From Streptomyces griseus subsp. griseus (lineage in GTDB: Bacteria > Actinomycetota > Actinomycetes > Streptomycetales > Streptomycetaceae), in NCBI RefSeq assembly GCF_000720255.1, contig NZ_JOJE01000002.1, forward strand, positions 124,001 through 188,000: DNA of 64,000 nt. Reading direction: 5' to 3'. This document shows positions 46,909-56,428 of the stretch, one piece after another (the first letter of the stretch is position 1; every line of letters begins with the position of its first letter). Position numbers and translations under genes: made by a program. The notes under the pieces were generated by a model. That model was not told the DNA's origin and ran no database searches. It worked only from the letters and a program-made list of their open reading frames with translations.

Positions 46909-48225
46909 ATGACCGGCACGCGACGCACGCGAAGCACATTCCTCCACATGTTCGGCCGCTTCACCCGTCCCGTGACAGCCACGGTTCGTACGGCGGGCGC
47001 GCTGGCCGCGTGTGCGTCGCTCGCCGCCGGTTGCGGGATCGTCCCCGGCGGCACGGGGGGCGCCGGGGGCGGCCCGATCACCGTCATGACCTGGGCGCCC
47101 GAGGACACCCAGGCGACGAACAAGCCCGGCATGCCCGCCTTCGCGCGCGCCTACGCCCGCTGGGTCAACGCCCACGGCGGCATCGGCGGCCGCAAGCTCG
47201 AGGTTCTGACCTGCAACGACCACAACGACAGCGTCCAGGCCGCGAAGTGCGCCCGGCGCGCCGTCAAGGAGAACGTGGTCGCCGTCGTCGGCTCCTACAG
47301 CCAGTACGCCGACTCCTTCTTCCCGGCGCTGGAGAGCGGCGGCATCCCGTACATCGGCGGCTACGGCGTCACCAACAGCGAGTTCACCAGCCCGCTGTCC
47401 TACCCGGTCAACGGCGGCCAGCCCGCGCTCCTGGCCGGCCTCGGCAAGGAGCTCGCGGGGCGCTGCGGACCGGTCTCGCTCGTGCGCCCCGACTCCATCG
47501 CCGGCGACCAGCTGCCGACCCTGCTGGACTCCGGCCTGCGGGCGGGACGGCACACGGCCGCGCACGACCTGCTCGCCAAGGAGGACTCCACCGAGTACGC
47601 CACCCAGGCCCAGCGCTCCCTGGCGCACGCGGGCGGGAACCCGGCGAAGGAGGGGTGCGTGGTGCCCGCGCTCGGGGACCGCAACGACACCTTCATGGAC
47701 TCCTTCCGGCGCGCCCGCGCCGACCACCCCGCGGTGCGCACGGCGACCGTGCTGGGCAGTGTCGACCAGACCGTCATCGACGCCTCCGGCGGCGCGGCGG
47801 GGCCGTACGAGGGTGCCTTCATCAGCGGCTGGTACCCGGTGGCCACCGACGAGCGGTGGGACGAGATGAAGCAGGTCATCAAGGAGCAGGCCTTCTCCGA
47901 CAACCGCATCGACCCCGCCGACGCGGGCGTGCAGACCACGTGGATCGCCTACACCGCGTTCCGGCAGGCCGTGGAGTCGCTCGAAGGCGGCGAGGTGAGC
48001 GCCGGCACGGTGCGCAAGGCGTTGAACGGCGGGCTGAAGGTCACCACCGGCGGCCTCACGCCCCCACTGCGCTGGCGCTTCTCCGACCGGCTCGCCTCCG
48101 TCGGCTTCCCGCGCCTGGTGAACACCTCCGTGACCCTCCAGGTCGTCCGGCAGGGCCGCCTGGTCGCCGCCGAGAAGGGCTTCGTCGACGTGACGAAGAC
48201 CCTCCTGGACGCGGACCTCGGCTGA
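46909..48225 (+). CDS. Periplasmic-binding-fold lipoprotein
   Basis: 438 aa from ATG 46909 (ATG 46948 gives a tidier signal peptide). Lipobox LAAGC ends the signal. The mature chain has the type 1 branched-chain amino-acid receptor pattern (WVNAHGGIGGRKLEVLTCNDHND near 85, VVAVVGSYSQYADSFFP near 123). It is exported and lipid anchored. No ABC permease genes are adjacent, so it may be a stand-alone sensor or serve a distant transporter. Confidence 0.86.
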   Translation: MTGTRRTRSTFLHMFGRFTRPVTATVRTAGALAACASLAAGCGIVPGGTGGAGGGPITVMTWAPEDTQATNKPGMPAFARAYARWVNAHGGIGGRKLEVLTCNDHNDSVQAAKCARRAVKENVVAVVGSYSQYADSFFPALESGGIPYIGGYGVTNSEFTSPLSYPVNGGQPALLAGLGKELAGRCGPVSLVRPDSIAGDQLPTLLDSGLRAGRHTAAHDLLAKEDSTEYATQAQRSLAHAGGNPAKEGCVVPALGDRNDTFMDSFRRARADHPAVRTATVLGSVDQTVIDASGGAAGPYEGAFISGWYPVATDERWDEMKQVIKEQAFSDNRIDPADAGVQTTWIAYTAFRQAVESLEGGEVSAGTVRKALNGGLKVTTGGLTPPLRWRFSDRLASVGFPRLVNTSVTLQVVRQGRLVAAEKGFVDVTKTLLDADLG

Positions 48226-48233
48226 GAGAGCCG

Positions 48234-48255
48234 GGGTGCCTCGGCGGAGGCACCC
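48234..48255. terminator. Bidirectional terminator
   Basis: GGGTGCCTC pairs perfectly with GAGGCACCC around GGCG, in the 30-bp gap between two convergent genes. Confidence 0.75.
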
Positions 48256-50082
48256 TCAGAGCTGGGTCGGCTGGCGTTGGGTCAGGCCGTACTTCTCCGC
48301 GATCGCGTTCCACAGCCGGGCGGCGGTCTTCTTCTGGATGCTGGCGGTGCCGCTCTCGCGGTTGCCCGCCTGGGTCTGGCCCGTGACGCGGGCCTGGCCC
48401 TTCTTGCACATCTTCTTGTTGCCGGCGACCTGGTCGGCCCAGGCCGCGTAGTGGTCGTCGGCCGCCGCCGAGGCCTGCCACGCCTTGGTGAGGGCGTTGG
48501 TCAGCTCCGTGTGGTCGGGCAACTGGTCGACGGACAGCCCGGACAGCTTGGTCACCAGGTCGTTGCGCTGCTTGGCCGCGTCGCGCAGGTCCGTGGCCGC
48601 CTGGTCGAGGTTGTTGCAGGCCTTCACGGCCGCCACCGCGTTGATCACGCTGGTGCGGCTGCTGCCGCTGTCGGCCAGCAGTGCGTCCAGCGCGGTCGCC
48701 TGCTGCTTCGCCGGATCGGCGGCAGCGGAACCGGAGGCGTCCGTCGCGGGCGCCGAGGCGGCGGCGGTCTTGTTGTCGCCCTTGTCGTCACCGCCGCCCC
48801 CGCCGGCCAGCAGCGCGCCCGCGCCGATGCCGACGACCGCGATACCCACCCCGATGGCGGCGATCAGCGGCACGCGCGAGCCGGTACGGCGCCCCCGGCC
48901 ACCGTCGCCGTCGTCACCGTGCGCCGCGCCTCGCCCGCCGCCGGGCCCGGTCGGCGGGGCGTACGAGGCCGCGGGCGCGTAACCGTCGTAGCCGCCCTGG
49001 GGCTGCTGGATCAGCGGCAGCTGCTGGGTCGAGCCGGCCTGGGCGCCCCCGCCCTGGTCGCTGCGGAAGAGGTTGTCGAACTCGGAGGGCGTGCGCTGGT
49101 TTCCGTACGGCGCCCCGCCGGGCTGCCCGGTCACGGGCGGGATGTACTGGGTGGCCTCGGCGTCGGAGCCCGAGGTGGGCGGCAGGGGTCCCGCGCCCGG
49201 CCCGGGTCTCCCGGTCGACGGTGCGCCCTGCGGCGAGCGCCCCAGGAAGTGCGTGGACTCGGCCGGCGTCTCGGGCGGCAGCGCCCCCGGCCCGACGGGC
49301 GGGAGGTACTGCGTCGCGCCCTCGTCGGCGGACGCGGCCGGGACCGGCGGAATGTACTGGGTGGCCCCTTCGTCCGCCGGGGCGGCGGGGACCGGGGGTA
49401 TGTACTGCGTGGCCCCCTCGTCCCCCTGGGCGGCCGGGACGGGGGGTATGTACTGCGTGGCCCCCTCGTCGGCCGGGGGCAGCGGGGCGCCGGAGGTGCC
49501 GTACGCGGGTGACTGCGCGCCGGTGCCGTAGCCCTGGGGCTGCAGGCCGGTGCCGTAGCCCTGCTGCCGGTCGTCGGCGCCGTAGCCGCCCTGCTGCTGT
49601 GCGCCGGGGCCGTAGCCGCCCTGCTGCTGGGCGTCGGCGCCGTAGCCCTGGTGCCCTTCGTAGCCCCCGTACCCCTGGCGTCCCTGGTGTCCTTCGTGTC
49701 CCTGCGACGGGGTGGACTCCGGCGGGAGCGCTCCCGACTGCTGCGGGGTGCCCCACGCGGGCGGCTCGGGCGTACCCCACTGCTGGTCGGCCGGGGCCGG
49801 CCAGCCCTGGCCGGGGGACGGGGCGGGATCCTGGTGCTGGCCCGGGCCCCACGGGTGGTCCCAGGCCTGACCGCCGGGCGGGGCCGCGGCGGGGTCCTGG
49901 CGGCCGTACTGCCCGCCGTAGGACTGCTGACCGGTCGCGTGCCCCGGCTGCGGGCCCTGCTGCCGGTCGCCCGGTCCGCCCGTCATACCCGGCAGCAGCG
50001 GCTCGCCACCGTCGGAGGGCAGCACGATGCCTTCGCGCGCGGGCCGCGCCGAGGGCTCCTCGCCCTGTCCACTCTGCGTCAC
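48256..50082 (-). CDS. Membrane protein with disordered TQY[IL]PPV-repeat cytoplasmic half
   Basis: 608 aa. Residues 1-400 are Gly/Gln/Pro/Tyr-rich and probably disordered, with YGxx and QQGG repeats. Five copies of ATQY[IL]PPV occur (four clustered near 205-260, one near 317). One membrane helix (VPLIAAIGVGIAVVGIGAGALL) lies near 405. The outside part is helical, with a pair of cysteines (KACNN, MCKKG). The repeated Thr-Gln motif resembles FHA-binding/STK phosphosites, so it may be a multiply phosphorylated scaffold. GTG 50082 follows AGGAG. Function unknown. Confidence 0.8.
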   Translation of the reverse strand: MTQSGQGEEPSARPAREGIVLPSDGGEPLLPGMTGGPGDRQQGPQPGHATGQQSYGGQYGRQDPAAAPPGGQAWDHPWGPGQHQDPAPSPGQGWPAPADQQWGTPEPPAWGTPQQSGALPPESTPSQGHEGHQGRQGYGGYEGHQGYGADAQQQGGYGPGAQQQGGYGADDRQQGYGTGLQPQGYGTGAQSPAYGTSGAPLPPADEGATQYIPPVPAAQGDEGATQYIPPVPAAPADEGATQYIPPVPAASADEGATQYLPPVGPGALPPETPAESTHFLGRSPQGAPSTGRPGPGAGPLPPTSGSDAEATQYIPPVTGQPGGAPYGNQRTPSEFDNLFRSDQGGGAQAGSTQQLPLIQQPQGGYDGYAPAASYAPPTGPGGGRGAAHGDDGDGGRGRRTGSRVPLIAAIGVGIAVVGIGAGALLAGGGGGDDKGDNKTAAASAPATDASGSAAADPAKQQATALDALLADSGSSRTSVINAVAAVKACNNLDQAATDLRDAAKQRNDLVTKLSGLSVDQLPDHTELTNALTKAWQASAAADDHYAAWADQVAGNKKMCKKGQARVTGQTQAGNRESGTASIQKKTAARLWNAIAEKYGLTQRQPTQL

Positions 50083-50184
50083 CGGGACTCCTGCTTATGG
50101 GGGACCTTCGGAATCGTCGGCTCACGCTACCGGGTCCGTGGAGCCAGGTGCTACGCAGCTCAGGCCGTGACCTGGGTCCCTGTG

Positions 50185-50214
50185 ACCGCCGTAACAGATC
50201 AATGTGACGGCGGT
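50185..50214. terminator. Inverted repeat in the gap before the repeat protein
   Basis: ACCGCCGT pairs with ACGGCGGT across a 14-nt loop. It lies upstream of the start of the repeat protein and downstream of nothing on the + strand, so it could be an operator instead. The rest of the 244-bp gap shows no gene. Confidence 0.35.
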
Positions 50215-50326
50215 GACAGCAACCGCTCCCCCAGTGCTCCCCCTCCGCTCACCGCCCGCCGTACGGCGCCTCCTCCCACCACCAAGTTCCGTTGTCCGTT
50301 GGTTCACCCGCCGATCACCGGGGGTT

Positions 50327-51712
50327 TCACGCGGCGACCGGCGTGCCCAGCCGTGCGCCGAACTCGCGTACCACCGACTCGTCCCGGTACGGATCGAGCC
50401 GCTGCTGGAAGTCCTCCAGATACTCGGCGCCCCGGTTGGAGCGGAGCTTCTCCAGGAGCTCCACGGCCTTCAGGCCGGTGTGGCAGGCCAGTTCCAGCTC
50501 CCGCTGCTGGACCTGCGCGGTGGCGAGCAGGAGATAGCCGATGGCCCGCCTGCGCGCGCGGGACTCGGGATGCCCGGCCAGGGACTGCTCGGCGCACCGG
50601 ACCGCCGCCTCGGCCTGCCCCAGGTCGCGGTGGCAGTGCGCCAACTCGTCGGCCAGGTAGGCCTCGTCGAAGTGCGCGATCCACTCCGGGTCGTCCCCGG
50701 AGCCCGGATCGGCCGTCTCCAGCGCGGCGACCGCCCGCCCGGACGCCACATGGGCGGCCCGCGCGTCACCCAGCAGGGCGTGCCCACGCGCCTCCGCCGC
50801 GAAGAACATCGCCTCCGCACGCGGCGACACGCGCCCGCGCGCCCCCTCCTGCGCCGCCCTCGCCAACTGCGAGATCTCCCGCGGGTTCCCGAGCTGCGCG
50901 GCGAGATGGCTCATGGACGCGGCGAGGACGTACCCGCCGTATCCGCGGTCGCCCGCCGCCTGCGCGAGCCGCAGCGCCTGGATGTAGTACCGCTGGGCCA
51001 GGCCCGGTTGGCCGGTGTCGACCGCCATGTACCCGGCGAGCTCCGTCAACCGCGCGACCGCGGCGAACAGATCACGTCCCACCGCCTCCCGGTACGAGCC
51101 GGCCAGCAGCCCGGAGACGACGCTGTTGAGGTAGTGCACGACGACCGGGCGGACGTGCCCGCTGCCGTACTGGTGGTCCAGGTCGACCAGTGCCTGGGTC
51201 ATCGCCCGGACCGCCGCCACGTCGGACTGGCCCACCCGCGGCCCGGCCGAGCGCGACACCTGGGCGTCGGGTGCGGAGATCAGCCAGTCCCGGCTGGGCT
51301 CGACCAGCGCGGACGCGGCGACGGACGAGCCGGACAGGAAGTCACGGCGGCCCACGTCGCTCCGCCACAACTCACACACCTGCTCGATGGCCCCCAGTAC
51401 CGTCGGCGAGAACTGGAGACCGACACCCGACGCGAGGTTCTTGCCGTTGGCCATGCCGATCTCGTCGATCGTGACCGTACGGCCCAGCTTGCGGCCCAGC
51501 GCCTCGGCGATGATCGCCGGGGCCCGTCCGCGCGGCTGCTGTCCACGCAGCCAACGCGCCACCGACGTCTTGTCGTAGCGCAGGTCGAGGCCGTGCTCCG
51601 CGCCGCACATGTTGACCCGACGGGCCAGCCCGGCGTTCGAGCACCCCGCTTCCTGGATGAGCGCCTGCAGCCGTTCGTTCGGCTGCCGCGCTACGAGTGG
51701 CCTCGCGGCCAT
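50327..51712 (-). CDS. NsdA-like TPR transcriptional regulator
   Basis: 461 aa. The N-terminal HTH-like part (NERLQALIQEAGCSNAGLARRVN near 12, DKTSVARWLRGQQPRG near 47) is followed by TPR repeats to the end (AQRYYIQALRLAQAAGDRGYGGYVLAASMSHLA ...). This is the architecture of NsdA/NsdB, negative regulators of sporulation and antibiotic synthesis. ATG 51712 follows AGGGGG. I assign family, not orthology. The 51713-52004 upstream gap shows no gene. Confidence 0.78.
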   Translation of the reverse strand: MAARPLVARQPNERLQALIQEAGCSNAGLARRVNMCGAEHGLDLRYDKTSVARWLRGQQPRGRAPAIIAEALGRKLGRTVTIDEIGMANGKNLASGVGLQFSPTVLGAIEQVCELWRSDVGRRDFLSGSSVAASALVEPSRDWLISAPDAQVSRSAGPRVGQSDVAAVRAMTQALVDLDHQYGSGHVRPVVVHYLNSVVSGLLAGSYREAVGRDLFAAVARLTELAGYMAVDTGQPGLAQRYYIQALRLAQAAGDRGYGGYVLAASMSHLAAQLGNPREISQLARAAQEGARGRVSPRAEAMFFAAEARGHALLGDARAAHVASGRAVAALETADPGSGDDPEWIAHFDEAYLADELAHCHRDLGQAEAAVRCAEQSLAGHPESRARRRAIGYLLLATAQVQQRELELACHTGLKAVELLEKLRSNRGAEYLEDFQQRLDPYRDESVVREFGARLGTPVAA

Positions 51713-52004
51713 TGGCGTACCCCCTGTGGCTGCGGTGCTTGCCCGTGCACCGAGTTGGTGTGTCTTTCCCGACCGGGCCACGACACCTCCGGAGAACAGA
51801 GGCGAAAGGATCCGGCCGCAAAGATCAATGCCCCGCAAACAGGACGAAAATGCGAGGATTGCCGGGGTAACGGCGGAAGCCGGCCCCATCCCTGCCTACC
51901 CGCTGCCGCCGCGGATCCTCGCGCGCGCCCCCGCACATGCACCCATGCGCCCCGGACACGGAATCGATGCTCCTCCCCCGCGCGCGCTACGCCCGTAACT
52001 CCAG

Positions 52005-52682
52005 GTGGGTGCGGGAGTTGTGTTCATCGTGGAAGAGACGATCGCGGGCACCGAAGCCGCTCAGATTCCGAAGCAGCGCGGGGAATCGCTGCTGGAGACC
52101 GCCGTTCGCTACGCCGAGGAGCGCCACTGGGACGTGTTCCCCGGCACCTGGCTGGAAGCGGTCGAAGGGGTGCAGCACTGTTCCTGCGGTGACGTCGCGT
52201 GCGCCGTACCCGGCGCGCATCCGGCGCGTGCGGACTGGGCGACGCAGGCCACCGGCAGTGCGACCGTGGCGCGCCGGATGTGGCAGAAGCAGCCGACGGC
52301 TTCGATCCTGCTGCCGACGGGGCGGACCTTCGACGCGATCTCCGTTCCGGAGACGGCCGGGTTTCTGGCGCTGGCGCGGATGGAACGGATGGAGCTGACG
52401 CTCGGGCCCGTGACCTTGACGCCGGATCGTCGGATGCACTTCTTCGTGCTGCCGGGGGCGTCGGTGAAGGTGCCGGATCTGGTGCGGAAGCTGGGCTGGT
52501 CGCCCACGTCCCTTGATCTGGTCGCGCTCGGGGAGGGGGCGTATGTGGCTGCGCCGCCTACTCGGTTCGGGTCTCGGGGGGCCGTGCAGTGGGCCTGCCG
52601 GCCTACGCCCGCGAATCGGTGGCTGCCGGACGCGGAGGAGTTGATCTCGCCGTTGGCCTACGCGTGCGGGCGGGACCGGTAG
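52005..52682 (+). CDS. Primase/polymerase (prim-pol) domain-like protein
   Basis: 225 aa. ETAVRYAEERHWDVFPGTW near 31 and CSCGDVACAVPGAHPA near 58 match the N-terminal bifunctional DNA primase-polymerase domain common in actinobacterial mobile elements, here as a short chromosomal orphan. The polymerase acidic residues (DxD) are not evident, so it may be inactive. Starts at GTG 52005, 52020 or 52029; GGGAG at 52013 favours a later one. Confidence 0.7.
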   Translation: MGAGVVFIVEETIAGTEAAQIPKQRGESLLETAVRYAEERHWDVFPGTWLEAVEGVQHCSCGDVACAVPGAHPARADWATQATGSATVARRMWQKQPTASILLPTGRTFDAISVPETAGFLALARMERMELTLGPVTLTPDRRMHFFVLPGASVKVPDLVRKLGWSPTSLDLVALGEGAYVAAPPTRFGSRGAVQWACRPTPANRWLPDAEELISPLAYACGRDR

Positions 52683-52690
52683 TTCGGCGA

Positions 52691-52761
52691 CTGCGGGTCG
52701 TTCTTGGTTTCCCGCGCCCACGCGGCGGAGCCGCATATCAGCACAGTCTCGCGCCCCTGCG
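52691..52761 (-). repeat. 70-bp repeat, copy 1 (minus orientation)
   Basis: Reverse complement matches 55172-55241 closely (core GATATGCGGCTCCGCCG then TGGGCGCG, ending ACCCGC). It lies before the ABC operon. Confidence 0.75.
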
Positions 52762-52787
52762 GAGCTACTGAGCCGTAGGCTTCGCGT

Positions 52788-53552
52788 ATGACGTCCGTTC
52801 GTGTGCGTGGGCTCTGGAAGAGGTTCGGGCAGCAGGTCGCCGTTGCCGGGATCGATCTTGATCTGCCCTCCGGGAAGTTCATCGGGCTCGTGGGGCCCAA
52901 CGGGGCTGGGAAGACCACCACGTTGTCGATGGTGACCGGACTGCTCAGGCCCGATCAGGGGAGCGTCGAGGTCGTGGGGCACGACGTGTGGCGGGACCCG
53001 GTCGAGGTGAAGGCGCGGATCGGGGTGCTGCCCGAGGGACTCAGACTGTTCGAGCGACTGTCGGGGCGGGAACTGCTCGCGTACAGCGGGCGGTTGCGCG
53101 GACTGCCCGGTGCCGAGGTCGACAAGCGGGCCACGCAGCTCCTGGACGTCCTCGACCTGGCCGGCGCACAGCACAAGCTGGTCGTCGACTACTCGACCGG
53201 CATGCGCAAGAAGATAGGGCTCGCGGCCGCTCTCCTCCACAATCCCGAGGTGCTCTTCCTCGACGAGCCCTTCGAGGGCGTCGACCCGGTCTCCGCGCAG
53301 ACCATCCGGGGCGTCCTGGAGCGGTACACGGCCTCCGGGGCCACCGTCGTCTTCTCCTCGCACGTCATGGAGCTGGTCGAGTCGCTGTGCGACTGGGTCG
53401 CCGTGATGGCGGCCGGCCGGATCCGCGCCCACGGCACGCTCGACGAGGTGCGCGGCGACCATCCCACCCTTCAGCGCGCCTTCCTCGACCTCGTCGGCGC
53501 GACCGGCCGCGACACCGCCACCGACCTCGACTGGCTCGGCGGCGGCCGATGA
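52788..53552 (+). CDS. ABC transporter ATP-binding protein
   Basis: 254 aa. Walker A GPNGAGKTTT near 36, signature STGMRKKIGLAAAL near 137, Walker B VLFLDEPFEGVDP near 156 and the switch His (SSHVMELVES). Type typical of drug or lipid exporters. It overlaps the permease gene (ATGA). Confidence 0.93.
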   Translation: MTSVRVRGLWKRFGQQVAVAGIDLDLPSGKFIGLVGPNGAGKTTTLSMVTGLLRPDQGSVEVVGHDVWRDPVEVKARIGVLPEGLRLFERLSGRELLAYSGRLRGLPGAEVDKRATQLLDVLDLAGAQHKLVVDYSTGMRKKIGLAAALLHNPEVLFLDEPFEGVDPVSAQTIRGVLERYTASGATVVFSSHVMELVESLCDWVAVMAAGRIRAHGTLDEVRGDHPTLQRAFLDLVGATGRDTATDLDWLGGGR

Positions 53553-55132
53553 CGAACGTGACCTCCACGGTCGTACGGCTGAAGCTGTCGCTGCTGCGGA
53601 ACGGGCTGCGGCAGTCCGGAGGCCGGCGGACCGCCTACATCGCCTCTGCCGTCGTCGTTCTGCTGTTCGCCGCACTGCAGTTGCTCGGACTCCTCGCCCT
53701 GCGCGGGCACGAACACGCCGTCTCGCTGGTCGTGCTGCTCGTGGCGGTGCTGGGGCTGGGGTGGGCGGTGATGCCGCTGTTCTTCCCCAGCGGCGACGAG
53801 ACGCTGGACCCGACGCGGCTGGTGATGCTGCCGTTGCGGCCCCGGCCGCTGGTGCGGGCGCTGCTCACGGCCTCGCTGGTGGGCATCGGGCCGCTGTTCA
53901 CCCTGCTGTTGCTGGTGGGCTCGGCGATCGCCGTGGCGCACGGGGCGGCCGCGCTGGTGACCGGGATCGTCGGGGTCGTCCTCGCGCTGCTGCTGTGCGT
54001 GGCTCTCGCGCGGGCCGTCGCCGCCGCGAACATCCGGCTGCTGACCAGCCGCAAGGGCCGCGACCTCGCCGTGCTGAGCGGCCTGGTCATCGCCGTCGGC
54101 GCGCAGGTCGTCAACTTCGGCGCACAGCGGCTCGGTTCGTCCGGACTCGGAGAGCTCGACCCGGCGGCCACGGTGCTGCGCTGGGTGCCGCCCGCCTCCG
54201 CGATCGGCATGGCCGACTCGGTCAGCGAGGGCTCGTACGGGATCGCGGCCGCGCAACTCGCCATCAGTGTCGCCGCGTTGGTGCTGCTGGTGGTGGTGTG
54301 GGAGCGCAGTCTGACACGGCTGATGACCGCACCCGACGGTTCGACGCTCCAGGCCGCCGAGTCGCGTGACCGTGGTACGTCGACGGGGCTCTCCCGGCTG
54401 CTGCCCGCCGGGCGGACCGGCACGGTCATGGAACGCAGCCTGCGCTACATCTGGCGCGACCCCAAGACCAAGGCGGCCTGGGTGACGTCCCTGGCGATCG
54501 GGTTGATCGTGCCGGTCTTCAACGCCCTCCAGGGCACCGGCTCGCTCTACTTCGCCTGCTTCGCCGCCGGGATGCTCGGCATCCAGATGTACAACCAGTT
54601 CGGGCAGGACACCTCCGCGTTCTGGATGGTCGCCATGACGATCTCGTCGGCCCGGGACGCTTACGCCGAGCTGCGGGCACGGGCGCTGGCCCTGCTGGTG
54701 ATCACGCTGCCGTACGCCGCCCTCGTCGTCGTGGTGACGACCGCGCTGCTGGGTGACTGGGCGAAGCTGCCCGAGGTGTTGGGCCTGTCCCTCGCCCTGC
54801 TCGGCGCGATGCTGGCGACCGGGGCGTGGACATCGGCCCGCTTCCCGTACTCCATCCCCCAGGAGGGCCACAAGAACGTGGCCCCCGGGCAGGCCGGACT
54901 CGCCTGGATCGCCATCCTCGGCGGCATGATCTCCGGCGCCCTCCTCTGCGCCCCCGTGATCGCCCTGACCATCTGGCTCAACGTCGCCGCGGGCGGCGAC
55001 GCCTACACCTGGCTCCTCCTGCCGGTGGGCGCGGCCTACGGCACGGCCATCACCCTGCTCGGCCTCCGCCTGGCGGCCCCCCACACGGCGAACCACCTCC
55101 CGGAAATCCTGACAGCGGTGAGCAAGGGCTGA
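53549..55132 (+). CDS. ABC transporter permease
   Basis: 527 aa with about 12 hydrophobic segments in two halves separated by a loop near 275-300 (PDGSTLQAAESRDRG...). No substrate motif. ATG 53549 overlaps the ATPase stop, so both make one exporter. Confidence 0.88.
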   Translation: MTNVTSTVVRLKLSLLRNGLRQSGGRRTAYIASAVVVLLFAALQLLGLLALRGHEHAVSLVVLLVAVLGLGWAVMPLFFPSGDETLDPTRLVMLPLRPRPLVRALLTASLVGIGPLFTLLLLVGSAIAVAHGAAALVTGIVGVVLALLLCVALARAVAAANIRLLTSRKGRDLAVLSGLVIAVGAQVVNFGAQRLGSSGLGELDPAATVLRWVPPASAIGMADSVSEGSYGIAAAQLAISVAALVLLVVVWERSLTRLMTAPDGSTLQAAESRDRGTSTGLSRLLPAGRTGTVMERSLRYIWRDPKTKAAWVTSLAIGLIVPVFNALQGTGSLYFACFAAGMLGIQMYNQFGQDTSAFWMVAMTISSARDAYAELRARALALLVITLPYAALVVVVTTALLGDWAKLPEVLGLSLALLGAMLATGAWTSARFPYSIPQEGHKNVAPGQAGLAWIAILGGMISGALLCAPVIALTIWLNVAAGGDAYTWLLLPVGAAYGTAITLLGLRLAAPHTANHLPEILTAVSKG

Positions 55133-55171
55133 GGGCGCCTCACGGACGCCGGGGACGGCCGGCGCCCCGAC

Positions 55172-55241
55172 GGGGGCGCGGGGCTGTGTCGATATGCGGC
55201 TCCGCCGTGTGGGCGCGAGCAGCAACGAACAACCCGCGGCC
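55172..55241 (+). repeat. 70-bp repeat, copy 2 (plus orientation)
   Basis: Inverted partner of copy 1, just behind the permease gene. A small hairpin CGGCTCCGCCG lies in its core. Confidence 0.75.
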
Positions 55242-55282
55242 GCCGACGTCGAACAACCAGGCACCCCAGAAGGCACCCGGCC

Positions 55283-56227
55283 CTACCGCGTGAGCACCGC
55301 GTCGAGGAACGGCTCGATCGCCGCCCGCCAAGCCTCCGGCTGGTCATAGTGAACGAGGTGCCCCGCGTCGGCCACCTCCGCGTACTGCCCCCGGGGCAGC
55401 ACCCTCACCATCTCCTGCGCCTCCGCACGCCCCAGCTCACCGTCCAGGCCACGGACGACCAACGTGGGGCACTGCACCTGCGCCAGTTCCTCCCAGTGGG
55501 CGTCGAACACCCACGTCTCCCGGGACTTCAGCATCTGCTCCGGCTCGAAGACGGGCCGCCAGCCGTCGGCGGACTCCTGCATCACCTCGGCGTAGAACGC
55601 GCCCCGGGACGGATTCGGGCGCTCCACCCAGGGATCGTCCTCACCGAACCACTTCCGTACGTCGGCGAGGGTGGCGAAGGGCACCGGCCAGGTCTTGAAC
55701 CAGTCCCCCCACTCGCGCTGCGAGGCCGCGCCGAGCGCGGAGGCCCTCATGTCGCAGATGATCAGGCCGTGCACCAGGTCGGGGCGCTTGGCGGCGAGCT
55801 GCCAGGCGGTCAGCGCGCCCATGGCGTGGCCGACGAGGAGGGCCGGGGCGAGGCCGAGCTGCTCCAGGGCGGCCTCGGCGTCGTCGACGTACGCCTCGCG
55901 GGTGTAGGCGGCCCGTGGGGGCTTCTCGCTCTGGCCGTGGCCCCGCTGGTCCAGTGCGACCGCGCGGTGGCGTTCGGAGAGCCAGCGGGCGGTGGACGCC
56001 CAGTGCGAGGCGCGGCCCATCAGGCCGTGCAGTAAGAGCACCCCGGGCGCCCGCCCGGCCCCGGCCCCCTGGGCACGGGGCTGGTCGACCGGTCCGGCCT
56101 GTCCCGGTACGAACGGGTCGGCCTGCCCCGGTAGGAGCGGTGCCGGGTCGCTCTTGGGAGGATCGCCGAACTCCCAGGCGGCCAGGCGTACGCCCCCCGC
56201 CCCGGTCACGTCGATGCGTCGCGCCAT
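55283..56227 (-). CDS. Alpha/beta-hydrolase fold protein without nucleophile Ser
   Basis: 314 aa. HGLMGRASHW near 67 is the oxyanion block and AGHLVHYDQPEAW near 291 holds the catalytic His. The nucleophile elbow reads GHAMG (133-137), with Ala135 in place of Ser. An inserted linker with two PGQA repeats (near 33-50) precedes the core. Either a non-hydrolytic role or unusual chemistry is expected. It stands alone upstream of dmdR1. Confidence 0.83.
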   Translation of the reverse strand: MARRIDVTGAGGVRLAAWEFGDPPKSDPAPLLPGQADPFVPGQAGPVDQPRAQGAGAGRAPGVLLLHGLMGRASHWASTARWLSERHRAVALDQRGHGQSEKPPRAAYTREAYVDDAEAALEQLGLAPALLVGHAMGALTAWQLAAKRPDLVHGLIICDMRASALGAASQREWGDWFKTWPVPFATLADVRKWFGEDDPWVERPNPSRGAFYAEVMQESADGWRPVFEPEQMLKSRETWVFDAHWEELAQVQCPTLVVRGLDGELGRAEAQEMVRVLPRGQYAEVADAGHLVHYDQPEAWRAAIEPFLDAVLTR

Positions 56228-56428
56228 TGGTTCTGGCACCCCCCTCGCTCCGCTCGGACCGTCGCTCCCGATCGAGCCGGCCGGTCCCGTAGCGCGTCCT
56301 GTATGCCGTCGCTGCCGTGCCGTCGTGCCGCTTTCCCTGTCCCGCTCTCGTCGTCGCACACGTCGCGTGCGTTCGGATACCCCTCTCCTACTAACGCACG
56401 GGCCGCGCAGACCGTCACAGGCAGATTA

